64,000 nucleotides of DNA, from assembly GCA_034620365.1 (NCBI GenBank), contig JAQGEQ010000097.1, positions 186,001-250,000 on the forward strand. Reading direction: 5' to 3'. Under the pieces are notes generated by a model, which did not search any database, had not been told where the DNA came from, and saw only the letters and a list, made by a program, of their open reading frames with translations. Origin of the DNA: Pegea sp. RAD2-039. Lineage: Eukaryota > Chordata > Thaliacea > Salpida > Salpidae. Made by a program: the position numbers and the translations under genes. Positions 41,301 to 53,832 of the stretch are shown here, piece after piece. Position 1 is the stretch's first letter; each line of letters begins with the position of its first letter.

Positions 41301-44300
41301 ATTATTGTAACTTCATAATTTAATTTCATAATTTAATTAAAAGAATAGAAAAAAAAACACAAGATCTGTTTTAAAGGTTTTGTAAACAAAATTAATTTTT
41401 GTAAAATATGTTTTTTTATGAAACTATTTTATTAAATATTTGTTAAACTAAGAAACACAAATTTGGAAATAGTTTTTTTTTAAATGACTTTTTTTTAATT
41501 GTTTTCTAAATTCAATCAGAAAAATGCTTCTTCTAAATATTATAAAACCTAAATTGGTTAAGAAAACAGATTTAGTTTTCGGATTGAAGTCCTTCAATTT
41601 ACTATAAAGTGAATTGGAAACAAATTTCTTTTTATTTACTGAAAGTTAAAATAATTGAAAAAGTAATAAACTATAATAAGATGTATTAAAGCGTTTTTGA
41701 TACTTTTTAATAATATCTTTACAGAGTATTCAAATTGAACAAAGATTTGTTGAATATTCAAAATTAATTTTTCGATTTAGCTTATAGAATTTTTATTTGA
41801 AATACATGTATGTAATGAATATGTAATATGATTATTATTCATAAAATTAATATTTAATATTACTTTTTAAATAAATTTATGTAGAAGTATTTATCTGTCA
41901 AAATGTTTCAATATTATTCTAATCTTAACTTTATTTTTTTCATATTGATATTCCAAAAAACATTTTCAGTTTGTTAATATTTCGATTTAATGAAAGTTTC
42001 AAAAACTTCTTAATATAAAAGCAATTGTTATTTAAATTTAAAGTCATTTTATGAATAACTAAAAAAACTACTTTGAATTTATTAACATTCTTATAAGCTA
42101 TAACTGTTTATATTTGTACTTTTTTACCAAAAGATAGACAGAAAGAAACATTTATTTAAAAGATTAAAAATAATCCAATCAACTGTAGACGAATAATGAA
42201 ATTTTTAATAACAAACTTTTTAAACTTAAAAAAATATTGAATTAACCAGAGATAAGTTGAAATGTTCACAACAACAATTTGGTGACACTTCAAAAAACAA
42301 GTTATCAATTTTAATAAATCTACTTAAATGAAATTTAATACAGATATATAATATAAGTTATAAAGTTTACTAAAATCAGCAAAAAACAATAAAAAGTTGA
42401 CGATTTACTAATAAATAATTCTTATTTTGTTTGTTTACACAATCATCAAATTTGTAAGTTTTTATCTAATAATAAATTATTACAAATAATTATTTAGTAG
42501 CTATAATAAAAATATATTTTGCTGCAGATATCGTAAATAAAATGTCAGAAAACTTAAACTTTTTAAAGTTATCTTTTTTTAATTTTATTTATTATTTTCC
42601 AGTCTTATAAGACTTAATTATTCAAATTCTTTTTTAATTGAATAATGATGTTTTTCAAGTTGTACTTTTAAAGCTAAACTAAAATTACACAAAAAAATAA
42701 ATTATATCTCCACTAAGTTTGATTAGGAAACATAGTTGTAAATATTGACTAACAAACTAAACTTTGTTATATTATCAACGATAAAAAAATTAGTAATAGA
42801 TAAGAAGCTTAAGTAAAGTATAAAACAATGTTAAACTAAAATGTTTTACAAGAATGTACTTTAACTTAGGATTACACCAAAGTAAGTCTTCAAAATAAGA
42901 ACAGTGGTTTTAGTTGATTTGTAAAGCAGATCAAGCATGTAATTATATTACAAAACCAGACTCCTTAAACAATTTATTAAAAAACTCATATTATATATGA
43001 ACAGTGATTCAGTTTATACTCAAGATATATCTTATGATGTAAAATGGATGAGTTTGTTAAGTAGTTACAGAATTAATTAAAAAATTTGCAACATTATGTA
43101 GATTTAAAAAAAAGCAGCTTAAGGTAATAGAAAGGAAATTTGGCATCTATAGCAGACATATACTCATAATTTAACTAAATAATTAGCGGATAAACTTAAG
43201 ATCCTGTAAAATGAGTCTTGTAATTAAATGTAATATATGCAACCCAAAAATATTAACTTACAATTGACTAATAAGCTGCTTTAGCTAACTTGAATCAATC
43301 TTTTATCAATTCTAATTACATTCAGTTTATTATAAGAAGCTAAATTACAAGATATTTTATTAGAATAATCTGATTAATTACTGTTTAGATAAAATGAATT
43401 ATATTATGAATAATTTTACTTCAGTAGCTTTAAAAAGCATGTTACGATATTAACTGAAAAAGATAAAGAATTATTAACAATTTATTTGCTTTTCAATTTG
43501 TAAAATAGTAATTGTTCATTTTTACTTCTTACCGATATTATTAGGCATAAATTTCAAATATTAAAGGAAAATTTTCTCATGGTTATTTGCTATAAAAGTT
43601 ATTAAGTGAAGCTAAATAAATCTTTATGAACTTGACTAACAAATAAAATCTATGTTTTACAAAGAAAAAATAGAATAAATTGTCTTGGAAGTTTATCAAA
43701 CTTGATAAGATTAATTCAAATCTTTGAAAACTTTACATGAATGGTTGCTTTAAGTAAAAATTATTTTAATTTAATAAACATTTTTTGCTTTTTGGTCAAT
43801 AATGGTTTTTGAATAACCATAAAAAAGATTAATGTCTTCATTTATAAAGATTACATCTCGATTTAATAGTTCAAAGAAAATAGAGAAACACAAATTTAAC
43901 TTGATTTATTTTTCAAATTTTACTTTAATAATTTATTTATAATTTCTTTTAGTATACTTAAACATATTTTTAAATAAATACTGACTCGACAAAAGCTGTT
44001 TAAGCATAAAGAGATAGAATTTAAATTGCCTGAAATATGTGTTTAACTTATATAAAATTAAACGTTGTAAGTTAAAGTTTACTAAACAAAAAATTGTTTA
44101 TAAATTAAAAGTGAAAGTGACAGGCAAATTAAAAAGTTACAAATTAAGGAAAATGTTTAGAATGAAATTAGTTTGTCGATAAAATAAGCCAAGGTTGGTA
44201 TCTACTTTCAATCAATTAGTAAATTCACAAAAATGAAACAAATAAATAAAAGTTTAGTATCTACTTCCTTAAATTAAATTAAAATGATTTTTATCGTTTC

Positions 44301-47300
44301 ATAATGGAATTAACTTTTATATTTAATTGTTTTAAAACTATTTTCTTCATTTGTTTCAAAGTAGAACAAAATACATTTGTATAAACGTAATAATAAATAG
44401 ATTAACAAATAACTTGTAACTCTAAAAAGTTTATTAACAATTTTGAAATGAAAAATTTGTATCTTTAATTCATTTTCAAATTTAGTGACTAAATTAAGAT
44501 TTATTTAAAATAATTTTGACAAATTTTCTTTTGGTGATAAAAAGTTATTAAAAAACTATTTTAAATTTAGAAAATTGATTTAAAAAGAAAACTTAATTAA
44601 TTTGCATCAAGGTTTTATTTAATTCGATAAAAATGATTAATCACAACATGAACATAGTCTTGTTGATTAAGAGCTATCATAAACAAATATATTTCTTGTA
44701 AATTGGGTTTTGAAAGCTATAAAGATGAAATTCTTGTTGGTATACTATAAAAAAGCTTATGGGAAAATTTTGATTCACAAAAATATGATTAAATTTAAAG
44801 ATTTTTTATGTTTTTTTAAGAAAAAATTATTCAAATATTTTAGTGATCTCCTTAATTAGACTCATAAATTATCTAGGAAGAAATTAATGCCAAAAATTTT
44901 GATGTTGAAAAATTAAATAAGTAATTTGGTGAAAGAAATTCCACTTTAAAAATTTGTTTTTAATTTTTTATGACAAATTAGCGAATAAAATAATTTTGTA
45001 AAAATTAATAATTGCTGTTTAGCTAACATTAAATTTGGTTTATTGTTTGCAGAATTTATTGTTTGTTTTTTGCCAGTGTAATTAGTTTGTAACACTAATA
45101 TTTAAGTAGTAATCAAAATAACATAAAAATATATTTCAATAAAATTTTTAACGACTTTATTTTCAGTTTACGACATTTAAACATTTCAATATCAGAATAT
45201 CTTCAATAATTTGTTAAAAGTAGAATACAAAGTTGATGGAGCAACATCTTTTTACAGTTTCCTAATTTCAAATTTATTTTTTTAATGTTCAATTTTGCTA
45301 ATTGAAATTTATTAATAATATCAAATATTTATTTCTATAAAATTATTTTTTAAACATTTTAATATCTTAATTGTTTAATTCAATGATTTGATCAACATAA
45401 AAATTGTTACAATTAGACTATCAATTACTTCAGAATTATTTATCTTTAAAAACATCTTCAAACTGATTTCTTGTGACAGTAATGAGAATAATCAAAAAGT
45501 TTTTACATCAAAAGAGTTTGAGTAATAGGCTCTAATTCCCTTCAGACTGCAATTCTCACTAAAAGCTGGAATTTGTTTAATCACATTTTACAACATAATT
45601 CTCAACGTAAAAGCTGAAGATAAAACATTTCGAATTTTCTACTTTTGTTGGTTAAGTTTTGATTTTTTTAATAAAGTTAATTGAACTTCCGGCTTTTTAT
45701 TCAATTATTTCTATCTTTTTTGAGCCAATTCAGAAGAAATTTAAAGTTTATTTTAATTATTCAATTAACTTTAAGAAGTTATTGTTTTCTAGACTTTTTC
45801 ACTTTTTTTATTTCTAGAAAACTTAAAACATTTACAATTTTGTTCCAAATTATATAATCTGTAATTTTCTAAAATATAAAATCAGGAAACATAAAATACT
45901 AATTAAATAATAGAAGTAAAATATTCAGCTAAAAATTTTTTTTTTCAAAATATAATATTGAGTTTTAGATTTCACTTGAATAACTTAACTTACTTTTAAT
46001 TTGTTTGTTAGAATTTTAGGTTTGCAGCCGGTGTGACTTTATCGAGCTCAGTAAACACTAAACATCTTCTAATCATTTTGCTATGGAAAAAAGATGTATT
46101 TTTGTGTAGATTAGATAATCTATCTACTAATCAGATCTAGTCTATTCAGCAGATTAGGTTTGGTTAGTTGAAAAACTTTCACGAAAAAACTTTCTTTATC
46201 ATTCATATAACAATTCTTTTAACTATATTACTAATCAATTAGCTTTCTGCTTAAATTTGATTACAAATTCATTAAATTTTCATTAAGAATTTAAATAAGT
46301 TTATGAAAATATTAAAATTTATCAAATTCTTACTTTTAAATTATAAAAGATGTATTGTTTGAAGCTTTTTAATGGTTTTATTGATTTAACTTTTATAACT
46401 TTAAAATGCATTTGTCAAAACTTTTTAATTAATTTCAGTAGTTAAACCTTTGCAATAATCTATCTAAAAATCATTTATTATTATTTAAAAATCTTTCAAA
46501 ACAAAACTACTTCCCTATTTACTTAAATAAAAAAATAAAAGTTTTACTTTAGTTAGTTCATTAAAAGTTTTAGCTTTTCTTGAAATTACAAAAATTTGAA
46601 TCTCAGTCAATTTGAATCGCAAATATTTTTGCAGTTAAAATTTTATTGTTTTAAAGTTAGTAATTTAAACTTGCAGGAAACCATTCTAATCAATTCTTTT
46701 TTCAAATATCTCCTAGAAAATTCAATCCGTCAAACTATTAAGTTAAACTTTCACAACAATTATTTGTAAACTTTCTTTAACTTCTAAACTGATTTAGTTA
46801 CTTTGTTACTTTACTTAAAACTTAAAAAATAAAACACACAAGCAGTAACTTTTATCAGTTACATATTGATTATTATTCTGTAGGTTTGTACTGCAAATGC
46901 AGAATGACTAATAACAGAATTAGATTTATGTCTAGTGATTATGTCAATATAAAATGATTCTTAAGTGAAAGGGGGATTTTTGTTGAATCATTTGCAGTGT
47001 AATTGAAAAGTTGGTATCACAAAATAAATGTTAAGTTGTAATTTACATTTTAGAAAGGTAACTTATTCAAGCGTAAACTGCTAAAATGACAAGTTAAGAA
47101 TAAAAAGTAAACAAAAGTGAACAAATCTTTTGTGGCATATCACTCACTTAATAAAAGGTCACCAACTTATAAACATAACGGAGAAAAGATTTTCTAAACA
47201 TCACAAAAGTTGCTTGAGCAAACTTTATGTCGTTTAGTACTTTATGATTTCACCAAACGAATAACTTCATCTTATGCTGTCAAAACGAAGTATAAACAGT

Positions 47301-48346
47301 AATAACAAAAAATCTGGAACTTATTGGTAAAAATGGCTTTTATATTCGAAAACGACGTTTAGTAATTATTGTGTATTTATTAAAATGAAAATAACTTTGA
47401 TAATATCTCTTTACTTACAATAGTGTAGCTTTTGAAAGTTTTTTATGACAAATTTTTTTGTTAAAGTTTTTTTTTTAATACCTCTTAGTTTATTTATAAT
47501 TACAATATGTCTCCATAAAAATTATTCATTAGTACTAAATTATTCGTATTTTAGAATAAATTTTTTTCACTTAATACGTTAAGATAAAACCTTATATTAT
47601 AATACATAAATAATATGTATTAGATAAAAATTCTTTTATTAAATGACAACGTTTTAAGAAAATACTTCAATCGTAAAATTAACTTTATTAATTTGAATCT
47701 GATTAATATTTTAGACCAAAACTTTTCAATTTTTGAATAATTTAATCTTTTATAATTTCTGATCTAACTTTTATATTTGAAATTTTATTTTATTTACAAT
47801 CGTGTTGAATTAGAAATTGTTTTGCAAATTATATTCTCTGAATAGATAATGAATATTTGTAAATTATAAAATCATAAATTATCAACAATTTCTTAATCAG
47901 AATTATTTAATCAAATTAAACGAGATTTTAATAAAAGTTAATTCTCTAATAAGCAGAGGATTTAAAGATTTTTTATGATTTCATCTGAAAATACTTTTAA
48001 AACATTTTACGGAATATTTTGACGAAGTTCTTGATGAAGTCTCTTGATATAAATCAATTTTTTTTGAAAACTTGTTGAAAATTCACCGACAAATAGAACT
48101 TTGCTCCCACCTAGAGCTTTCAAGATTTCAAAAATGTATTTTTGTCTGACAGAAAGTAAGATCTCTTAAATAATATTCAATTGTCATCACTTCATCATTA
48201 ATGTTTTCAAAAAGATAATTTTCTTAAAGTTTGAAATAAATCGACGATATTTAGATGTGAAACTCTAATTTTAGAAAAACTTTTTTATTTTGTGTTTATT
48301 TCATTAAAAGAAAATTTCATTCTGCAAATTTTCTAGCTTCAAAATT

Positions 48347-48572
48347 GTCAACATTGTCATTTCTAAACTGTGATTTTTTTTCTCTTTTATATATTATTAT
48401 CATTCTATGTAAATGTTCACTGTTATATGTTTTGAGGACTACTGAAATGCCACGTGTTACATCTTTTACTTTTTATATTTTTCATTTAATAGATGTTATT
48501 TGTGAGAATGTGTGTTAGCGAGAGGTGCTCTCTTCAATTACCCTCTTTCGCATTTATATTAATAAATATCAA
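48347..48572 (+). repeat. Dispersed repeat family, copy A
   Basis: About 225 bp shared with 52381-52620 over most of its length and with 52213-52337 over the second half. Shared words are TGTTCACTGTTATATG, ATCTTTTACTTT, AGATGTTATTTGTGA and ATGTGTGTTAGCGAGA, then the small hairpin GAGAGGTGCTCTC and an A+T-rich tail with AATAAAT. No open frame. Orientation is assigned arbitrarily. Confidence 0.85.
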
Positions 48573-49446
48573 AACTGTTTGAAATTATTATCTTCTATCT
48601 TTAGATCAACATTTCATCAAAAGTTACTCTTAGGAAGACAGTTAGCTGATAAAAAACTTTTTCCAATCCTGAAGTTGATAGAAATTTGATTGGAAATTGA
48701 CTTGATTTAAAAGTCTGAAAATTCTTTTAATGAAATGTGAGATTTCACTACAATTTCTTGATATTCAGATTTTTGGTTTCGAATAGAACTTGCTTATATG
48801 AGTTCCAAATACTAATTGAGATCTAAAACCACTTGAAAAAAAATCAAACTGATTCAGATTTATATCAGGAGTAACTATAATATTATGTCTGATAAATTCA
48901 AATCATTTTTATGAGTATTGAAGCTACCATAAGGAAGAAGACATCATAATCTGGGTTTCAATCATGTTTTAGGAGTTTAAAAAGTTAATTCATTGAAATA
49001 ATTAAAAAGTATTTGGAGATCTTAAATGAAATTATTTTTAAATGATCTTGAAAATGATAAGAAACTAAATATATAATTACAACAAATAAAAAAGAAACCA
49101 AATGTAATGATTGTTATTTAATAATTTATATAAAACACCATAGATTCTGTTTCAGTAAACTTCTTTAATTTCTAAATTTATCTACAACAACAAAACAAAT
49201 AATTAAAAAAATTATTTAAATATGAAATTATTTGAAGTTAGAATTTCTATCTTAATTAAAATATCAAAAATAATCTGAATAATTGATAAAAGTTAAATTT
49301 AAACAAAGCCACCTTCTCTTAAGAAGCAATTAAGATTTATCATTTTGTCAAAACTCAGAATCTCAAAGAAAAGCTGCAACTTCAATCAAAATCATAATTT
49401 TATCAATTCAACTTCACTTGATGTAAAGTGTGAGACAAAAATATGG

Positions 49447-49452
49447 TTTATT
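49447..49452 (-). terminator. GCNA: Poly(A) signal AATAAA of GCNA
   Basis: TTTATT on the plus strand, about 34 nt past the GCNA stop codon (49486-49488). It is a canonical hexamer at normal spacing, though chance occurrences are frequent in this base composition. Confidence 0.4.
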
Positions 49453-49485
49453 GTCAACAAAACTTTGTGAAAATTATATAAAAAG

Positions 49486-51172
49486 TCAAGAGATAGAAGC
49501 GTTTCGAAACTGTTCACCTAAGGACCTCATTACTTCTGAATGATCAACTGAATTCTTATCATTTTTGATCCTCTTCTGGACATTTCCATAATTTTCTTTC
49601 ACATATTTTGCAAATGGAGTCAAAGGTTTTTGGCTTTCACTTCTAAGTTTCATTCTATTATGACATATAGAACAAACAAACTTGTTGGTATCTAAAGACT
49701 TTGAGTGTCTTCCATGTGTCTGCTTGCATCTGTATAAAAAAATCTTTAGTCTTAGAAAATGAAACTTAAAAAACTGAATAAACTAAAAATTCTACAGCTC
49801 TTATTGTAAACAAAATGAAAAAGATAATGAAAAGGTCTTCAGTATCTTACAACTAACATATGAAGTAAGAAACTAACCCAGTACATTCATAGATATACTT
49901 GTATTCAATCGAATAACTATGACATCTTTCCACAAATGGTAATTCTGGATGTACTCTCTGAGCCTTTTTGCCCCAAGCTTTCCATTTTGGGCCATGAGCT
50001 TCTCTGGATTTATTCAAACACCAGACAGCAGCATGACACAATTCATGAATGAGAGTATCTCGAAGTCGAACTGGATTTGTAAGGATCTTTTCAGACAGGG
50101 ATATTTCACAAATAAACTCTTCGGTTTTTATTTGAGATTTCAATGTTGTTATAGTTTTAATTTGTCTTTTACAAGTTGTAGTTCCAGCTGTTTTTGTTAA
50201 ACGGTTTGACCACTTGATTGGCATATTTTTAGGTAATTTGTTATCAAATACAGAGGAATTAAACAGCTGAAACATGTCTAAAGACATCTGCTGCCTTTTG
50301 TTCTTAAAATTTTTATCAGGTTTATCTTTTAATTGTCTTAAGAAACAACCTTTTACAACACACCCAACTTGCTCTGGTTCTAAATGTCTACTTGAAAATT
50401 TCTTCGGTATATTCTTATTATTTGGAGTTTTAAAACTAGATTTTCCAAATGAACCTCCTCTATGATTATTATCTGATCTTTTTGATGTAGTTTTTGGTGA
50501 CGGAAAGCTATCTTCATCAGAAGAGCTAAAAACAATAGGAGTTTTTGGAATATTTTTCAAAACTTTTCTTGGTGTATCATCAGTTATTAAAGAAGTCTTC
50601 TTCTTAACCTTATCTAATAAGCTTTCACATTCATCATCACTAGAAGATAAAATCTTTGCTTTCTTCTCATTGAGAGTTTTTTCAGTACTTTGGAAACCAC
50701 CAGAAAATCTATTTCTACTAATTCTTGATAGCAAGCTTTCATATACTTCTTCAGTATCAGAAATCTGTGAATCTAAATCAGATTCAATCTGAAAATCTTT
50801 AGAAGTTTTATCAACTATTTTTAAACTTTCACTTTTATTTTCTAATGGTTTTAAAACTTTTGAACTTTGAGGTGAATCAAATGAGTCTTCAGAATCAGAT
50901 GAGTCAGAAAATATGAGAGTTTTTTTTATATCTAGAAATGGTTCATCTGTTTGCTGTGGTGGAAAAACTTTGATGCTAGAATCATTTTCCTTATCTTCAT
51001 CATCTTCATCTTCTTCATCATCATCTTCATCAATAATAAAGTCCTTAAGACTTCCATCAGATACTCTGTATTTAGGTTTAGTTTTATTAACTCTATGTGA
51101 AGAAAAGAACAACTCTAGTTCATCACTATCATCACCAGAACATGAAAGTTCTAAAGAGAATTTATTTGCCAT
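49486..51172 (-). CDS. GCNA: GCNA / acidic repeat-containing SprT-family metalloprotease
   Basis: Germ-cell nuclear protein of the SprT/Spartan class, which helps remove DNA-protein crosslinks. Two exons (49878-51172 and 49486-49729) give 512 residues; the donor is ACTGG|GTTAGT and the acceptor TATACAG|A. The N-terminal half is acidic and disordered, with repeated hydrophobic-then-acidic motifs (TLIFSDSSDSED, PIVFSSSDEDS, AKILSSSDDEC) that look like SUMO-interaction motifs. The SprT domain carries HELCH (His376, Glu377, His380) and a downstream AHGPKW His393 as the likely third zinc ligand. A zinc ribbon spans the splice junction (YECTGCK...CSICH), and the C-terminus (PFAKYVKENYG) resembles an HMG-box fragment as in other GCNA proteins. 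The ATG at 51172 is used; an in-frame TTG one codon earlier is not a start. Confidence 0.93.
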
Positions 51173-52212
51173 CAAATTTAAAACCTTTTAAAGTCTTAGA
51201 AACAAAAACCTTATATCCTAAAACACTCAGAAAAAAACCGTAGATATAAAAATTACTTTGGATTAAATTTTAATGATAAATAAAAAATATATTTTATAAT
51301 TTTAGTATTTTTTATAACTATAAACATTTATAAATAATTATATAGTTTAAATTTTATATTTAACAAATTTTAATAATTATTGAAGATTTAAAATTAATTA
51401 CTTTAATCATAGTATTGATTAAATAACAAGAAAAATCAAAAAATATTTCTACAAAATATAATTTTTATTATTATTATTAAAATAAATCTTATTAACAGTA
51501 GAAGAAAAGAATTAAAAATTGAATAAAATTTTTAGAAATTTTCTAAAATAGCAAATTAAAACGTTTTAAACAACATTTTACCAAATAAACAAATTAATTT
51601 AAAATATTTTGAAAATAAAATAAGAGATTTAAGTAAGAACAAATTTTGAAAATTACAAAAAAATCAATATTACTTATTAATATTTTGAGTATAAAAAAAT
51701 TGCCAAAAATTTGTACTTTCAAATTTTGTACTTTACTTAAATGGCTTTAAAAAAATGACAAAAAATTTATTTAATCTTTCAATATGGCTTTTTTTTAACT
51801 TTATACAAATCAAACTAATGTTTTATGTATCTAATTTATGTAATTCTTCTTTATTAGTTATTTTGTTTTAAAAAATTGTAAAAACTTTTATAATTATTTC
51901 CTTTTAGAAAAATATTGAAATTCTCATAAACTTCTATCTTTTCTAAAATATCTTTATTCAAATCTAATACAAGATAAAGAACTGATGTTATTCCAATAAA
52001 TGTTCTTCTTTATTGTAAATTTACAGCTAGCAACAAAAGTCTTTGCTTTTATAAAACAGCTAATAAAAAATGAAAAAAATCTTTAGATAATAAAGTTTTT
52101 ATATAAAATTCTACATTTTTTGCCGAAATCGTTTAACTTTTAGACTCTATCCAAGTAATTAAAATAACAAATTTAAAGTGATTAGTTTTTATTAAAATTT
52201 AAACAATCTTTT
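51173..52212. other. GCNA upstream region
   Basis: An acceptor-like TTTGTTTCTAAG ends 22 nt before the GCNA ATG, so the 5' untranslated region may be spliced. The rest is low-complexity A+T with no gene, and no promoter motif could be assigned. Confidence 0.4.
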
Positions 52213-52337
52213 TTAAATGCCATGTGTTATATCTTTTACTTTCTGTATTTCTAACTTAATAGATGTTATTTGTGAGAATGTGTGTTAGCGAGAAGTGCTC
52301 TCTTCAGGCACCCTCCTTTGCATTTATTGTAATAAAT
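52213..52337 (+). repeat. Dispersed repeat family, copy B (5'-truncated)
   Basis: Matches the second half of copies A and C, from about ATGCCATGTGTTA to the hairpin GAGAAGTGCTCTC. One stem base differs from the other copies. It ends in an AATAAATAAATAAATAA tail, which looks like the simple 3' tail of a short retroposon. It lies 43 bp before copy C in the same orientation. Confidence 0.8.
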
Positions 52338-52380
52338 AAATAAATAATTAGAAAACAGTTTTTAAAATGTTGTTTAGTGC

Positions 52381-52620
52381 CAACATTTTCAATTCCAAAC
52401 TGTAATTCTTTTTCTCGCTTTTATATTAGTAACATTCCTATTATAGTATTAATATTACTATAATTCTATGTAATTGTTCACTGTTATATGTTTTGAGGAC
52501 TTCTGAAATGTCATGTGTTACATCTTTTACTTTCTTTATTTCCAACTTAGTAGATGTTATTTGTGAAAATGTGTGTTAGCGAGAGGTGCTCTCTTCAGGT
52601 ACCCTCCTCCATTTATTGAA
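52381..52620 (+). repeat. Dispersed repeat family, copy C (long form)
   Basis: Longest copy. It shares CAACATT, CAAACTGT and CTCTTTTAT-like words with copy A at its left end, then the core containing GTGTGTTAGCGAGAGGTGCTCTC and GGTACCCTCC. It has about 25 extra A+T-rich bases near 52430-52460 relative to copy A. No coding frame and no clear tRNA-type A/B boxes. Confidence 0.85.
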
Positions 52621-53050
52621 ATAATTGAATAAAGTTTTAAAGTTTCTTTTTAAACACTTTGTTTTCTACAGTCATCTTAACGTCACAGCAAAGACCAGTA
52701 TTACGTAAAAGGATAATCGTGATTTTTAAATGTCATCTTCTGCCACTGTAACTATAAGACATTCAGAAATGGCTTTTTAGATTGGCTGCCGATATATTAA
52801 GTAGAAACCAAAGTTGAGTTCTTAAAAATTTTTTACGAAATAAAAATATTAAGGTTCTAAAAAATTAAAACTTTTCAAATGAAACGAAAATAAATATTTT
52901 CAAATCAAGTTTATTTTAAATAATAAATTGAAGAATCTTTTTTTTATTTATCTTACCAGTGAGTAGCTTTTCAAATTATGATTTATATTTCAATTAAACA
53001 ACTTCTCTTTCCTTAAATTACACAAATCAAAACTTTTAATAAAAATTTTG

Positions 53051-53056
53051 TTTATT
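53051..53056 (-). terminator. Poly(A) signal AATAAA after the 62-aa gene
   Basis: TTTATT on the plus strand, about 73 nt beyond the stop of the small membrane-protein frame. Confidence 0.35.
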
Positions 53057-53128
53057 TACAATAAAAAAACACAAAATTTCTGCAAACTCAACAAAAATAA
53101 ACTTTAAAATTTCTAAATGATCCAAGAT

Positions 53129-53317
53129 TCAAGCAAAAAAGCTCCTTGTGAAGTTGTAACTATCAACAACTCTATTTGTCCAGATCGCGAGGCCCCACAT
53201 CGAAAAAAACGTTAATATGATCATAAATAATCCTTGAATAAAACCAACCAACCCACTTCTAACTTTTTGTGGAAAATTCTGAACTTTTTTCGTAATTTCA
53301 AACTTTTTATCAATCAT
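53129..53317 (-). CDS. Unrecognised small single-pass membrane protein (62 aa)
   Basis: A complete ATG-to-TGA frame. Residues 1-21 are polar and basic (MIDKKFEITKKVQNFPQKVR). About 22-47 form one strongly hydrophobic helix (GFIQGLFMIILTFFSMWGLA), followed by a short tail ending SYNFTRSFFA. Support for a real gene: the balanced amino-acid make-up, a single clean membrane segment, and an AATAAA about 73 nt downstream. I do not recognise the family; small mitochondrial or ER membrane subunits have this form. It sits about 0.5 kb beyond the end of AIFM3 on the same strand. Whether it is a stand-alone gene or the last exon of a longer one is undecided. Confidence 0.55.
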   Translation of the reverse strand: MIDKKFEITKKVQNFPQKVRSGLVGFIQGLFMIILTFFSMWGLAIWTNRVVDSYNFTRSFFA

Positions 53318-53832
53318 TTTATTTGTGATTAAGTTTACAGAAACAGGAACAATCAGACGAACACTAACAGATTTATTAAAACTTTTTATAATTTGCTGCT
53401 AGCAACAAATCTTTGAAATACTTTTATTTATTATGTCATAATGATATTTTGATTATAAAAGAAATTTTACGATTTAATCGTTTTTATTTCAGAAAATAAA
53501 ATTTTATGAATGATTTAGATGAATGATATGTTTAAAATTAGAGAAAATATCCGAAAAGATAAAATTATTTTCTTTCATTTATATTTTACGGCAGCAGAAA
53601 TTAAGAAAGAATAAATCTCTTAATTTTTATCATGATGAATAAACGAATAATTTCATTATACATAATAACACGGATATTATGAAGAAGACGTAAATTACTT
53701 TTATATAAAGAGCATCTATCAATTACTAAACAAATTAACATTTCAGACAAGAGATGACACGAGCAAATTTATTTACAGATTAGTCATAACTTAATTGCAT
53801 CAAATATTTCATGCAACAAACAAGAAGGTGTC
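53318..53832. other. Intergenic region between AIFM3 and the 62-aa gene
   Basis: About 0.5 kb of A+T-rich sequence. It contains the probable AIFM3 poly(A) signal (53769-53774). No other feature recognised. Confidence 0.5.
53769..53774 (-). terminator. AIFM3: Poly(A) signal AATAAA of AIFM3
   Basis: TTTATT on the plus strand, about 59 nt past the AIFM3 stop codon (53833-53835). Confidence 0.4.

Larger units (their letters stand above)
32356..49485. other. 17-kb interval with no recognisable gene
   Basis: Lies between the TET start and the GCNA 3' end. It is uniformly A+T-rich. Open frames such as 36635-36838 (-), 36943-37152 (+) and 38792-38974 (-) have random or low-complexity composition. 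It must contain the TET promoter and possibly untranslated TET exons, but I cannot locate them. A 7-bp hairpin (AGACAGC/GCTGTCT) sits at about 37154-37177, and one repeat copy at 48347-48572. Confidence 0.6.

Noticed and set aside
52560..52620. Histone-type 3' stem-loop in the repeat core (CTCTCTTCAGGTACCC)
   Set aside because: Superficially similar, but the bases flanking the TTCA loop do not pair and no histone gene is adjacent.
48347..52620. tRNA gene or hammerhead ribozyme in the repeat family
   Set aside because: No cloverleaf, T-arm or anticodon arm, and none of the conserved CTGATGA/GAAA ribozyme core.
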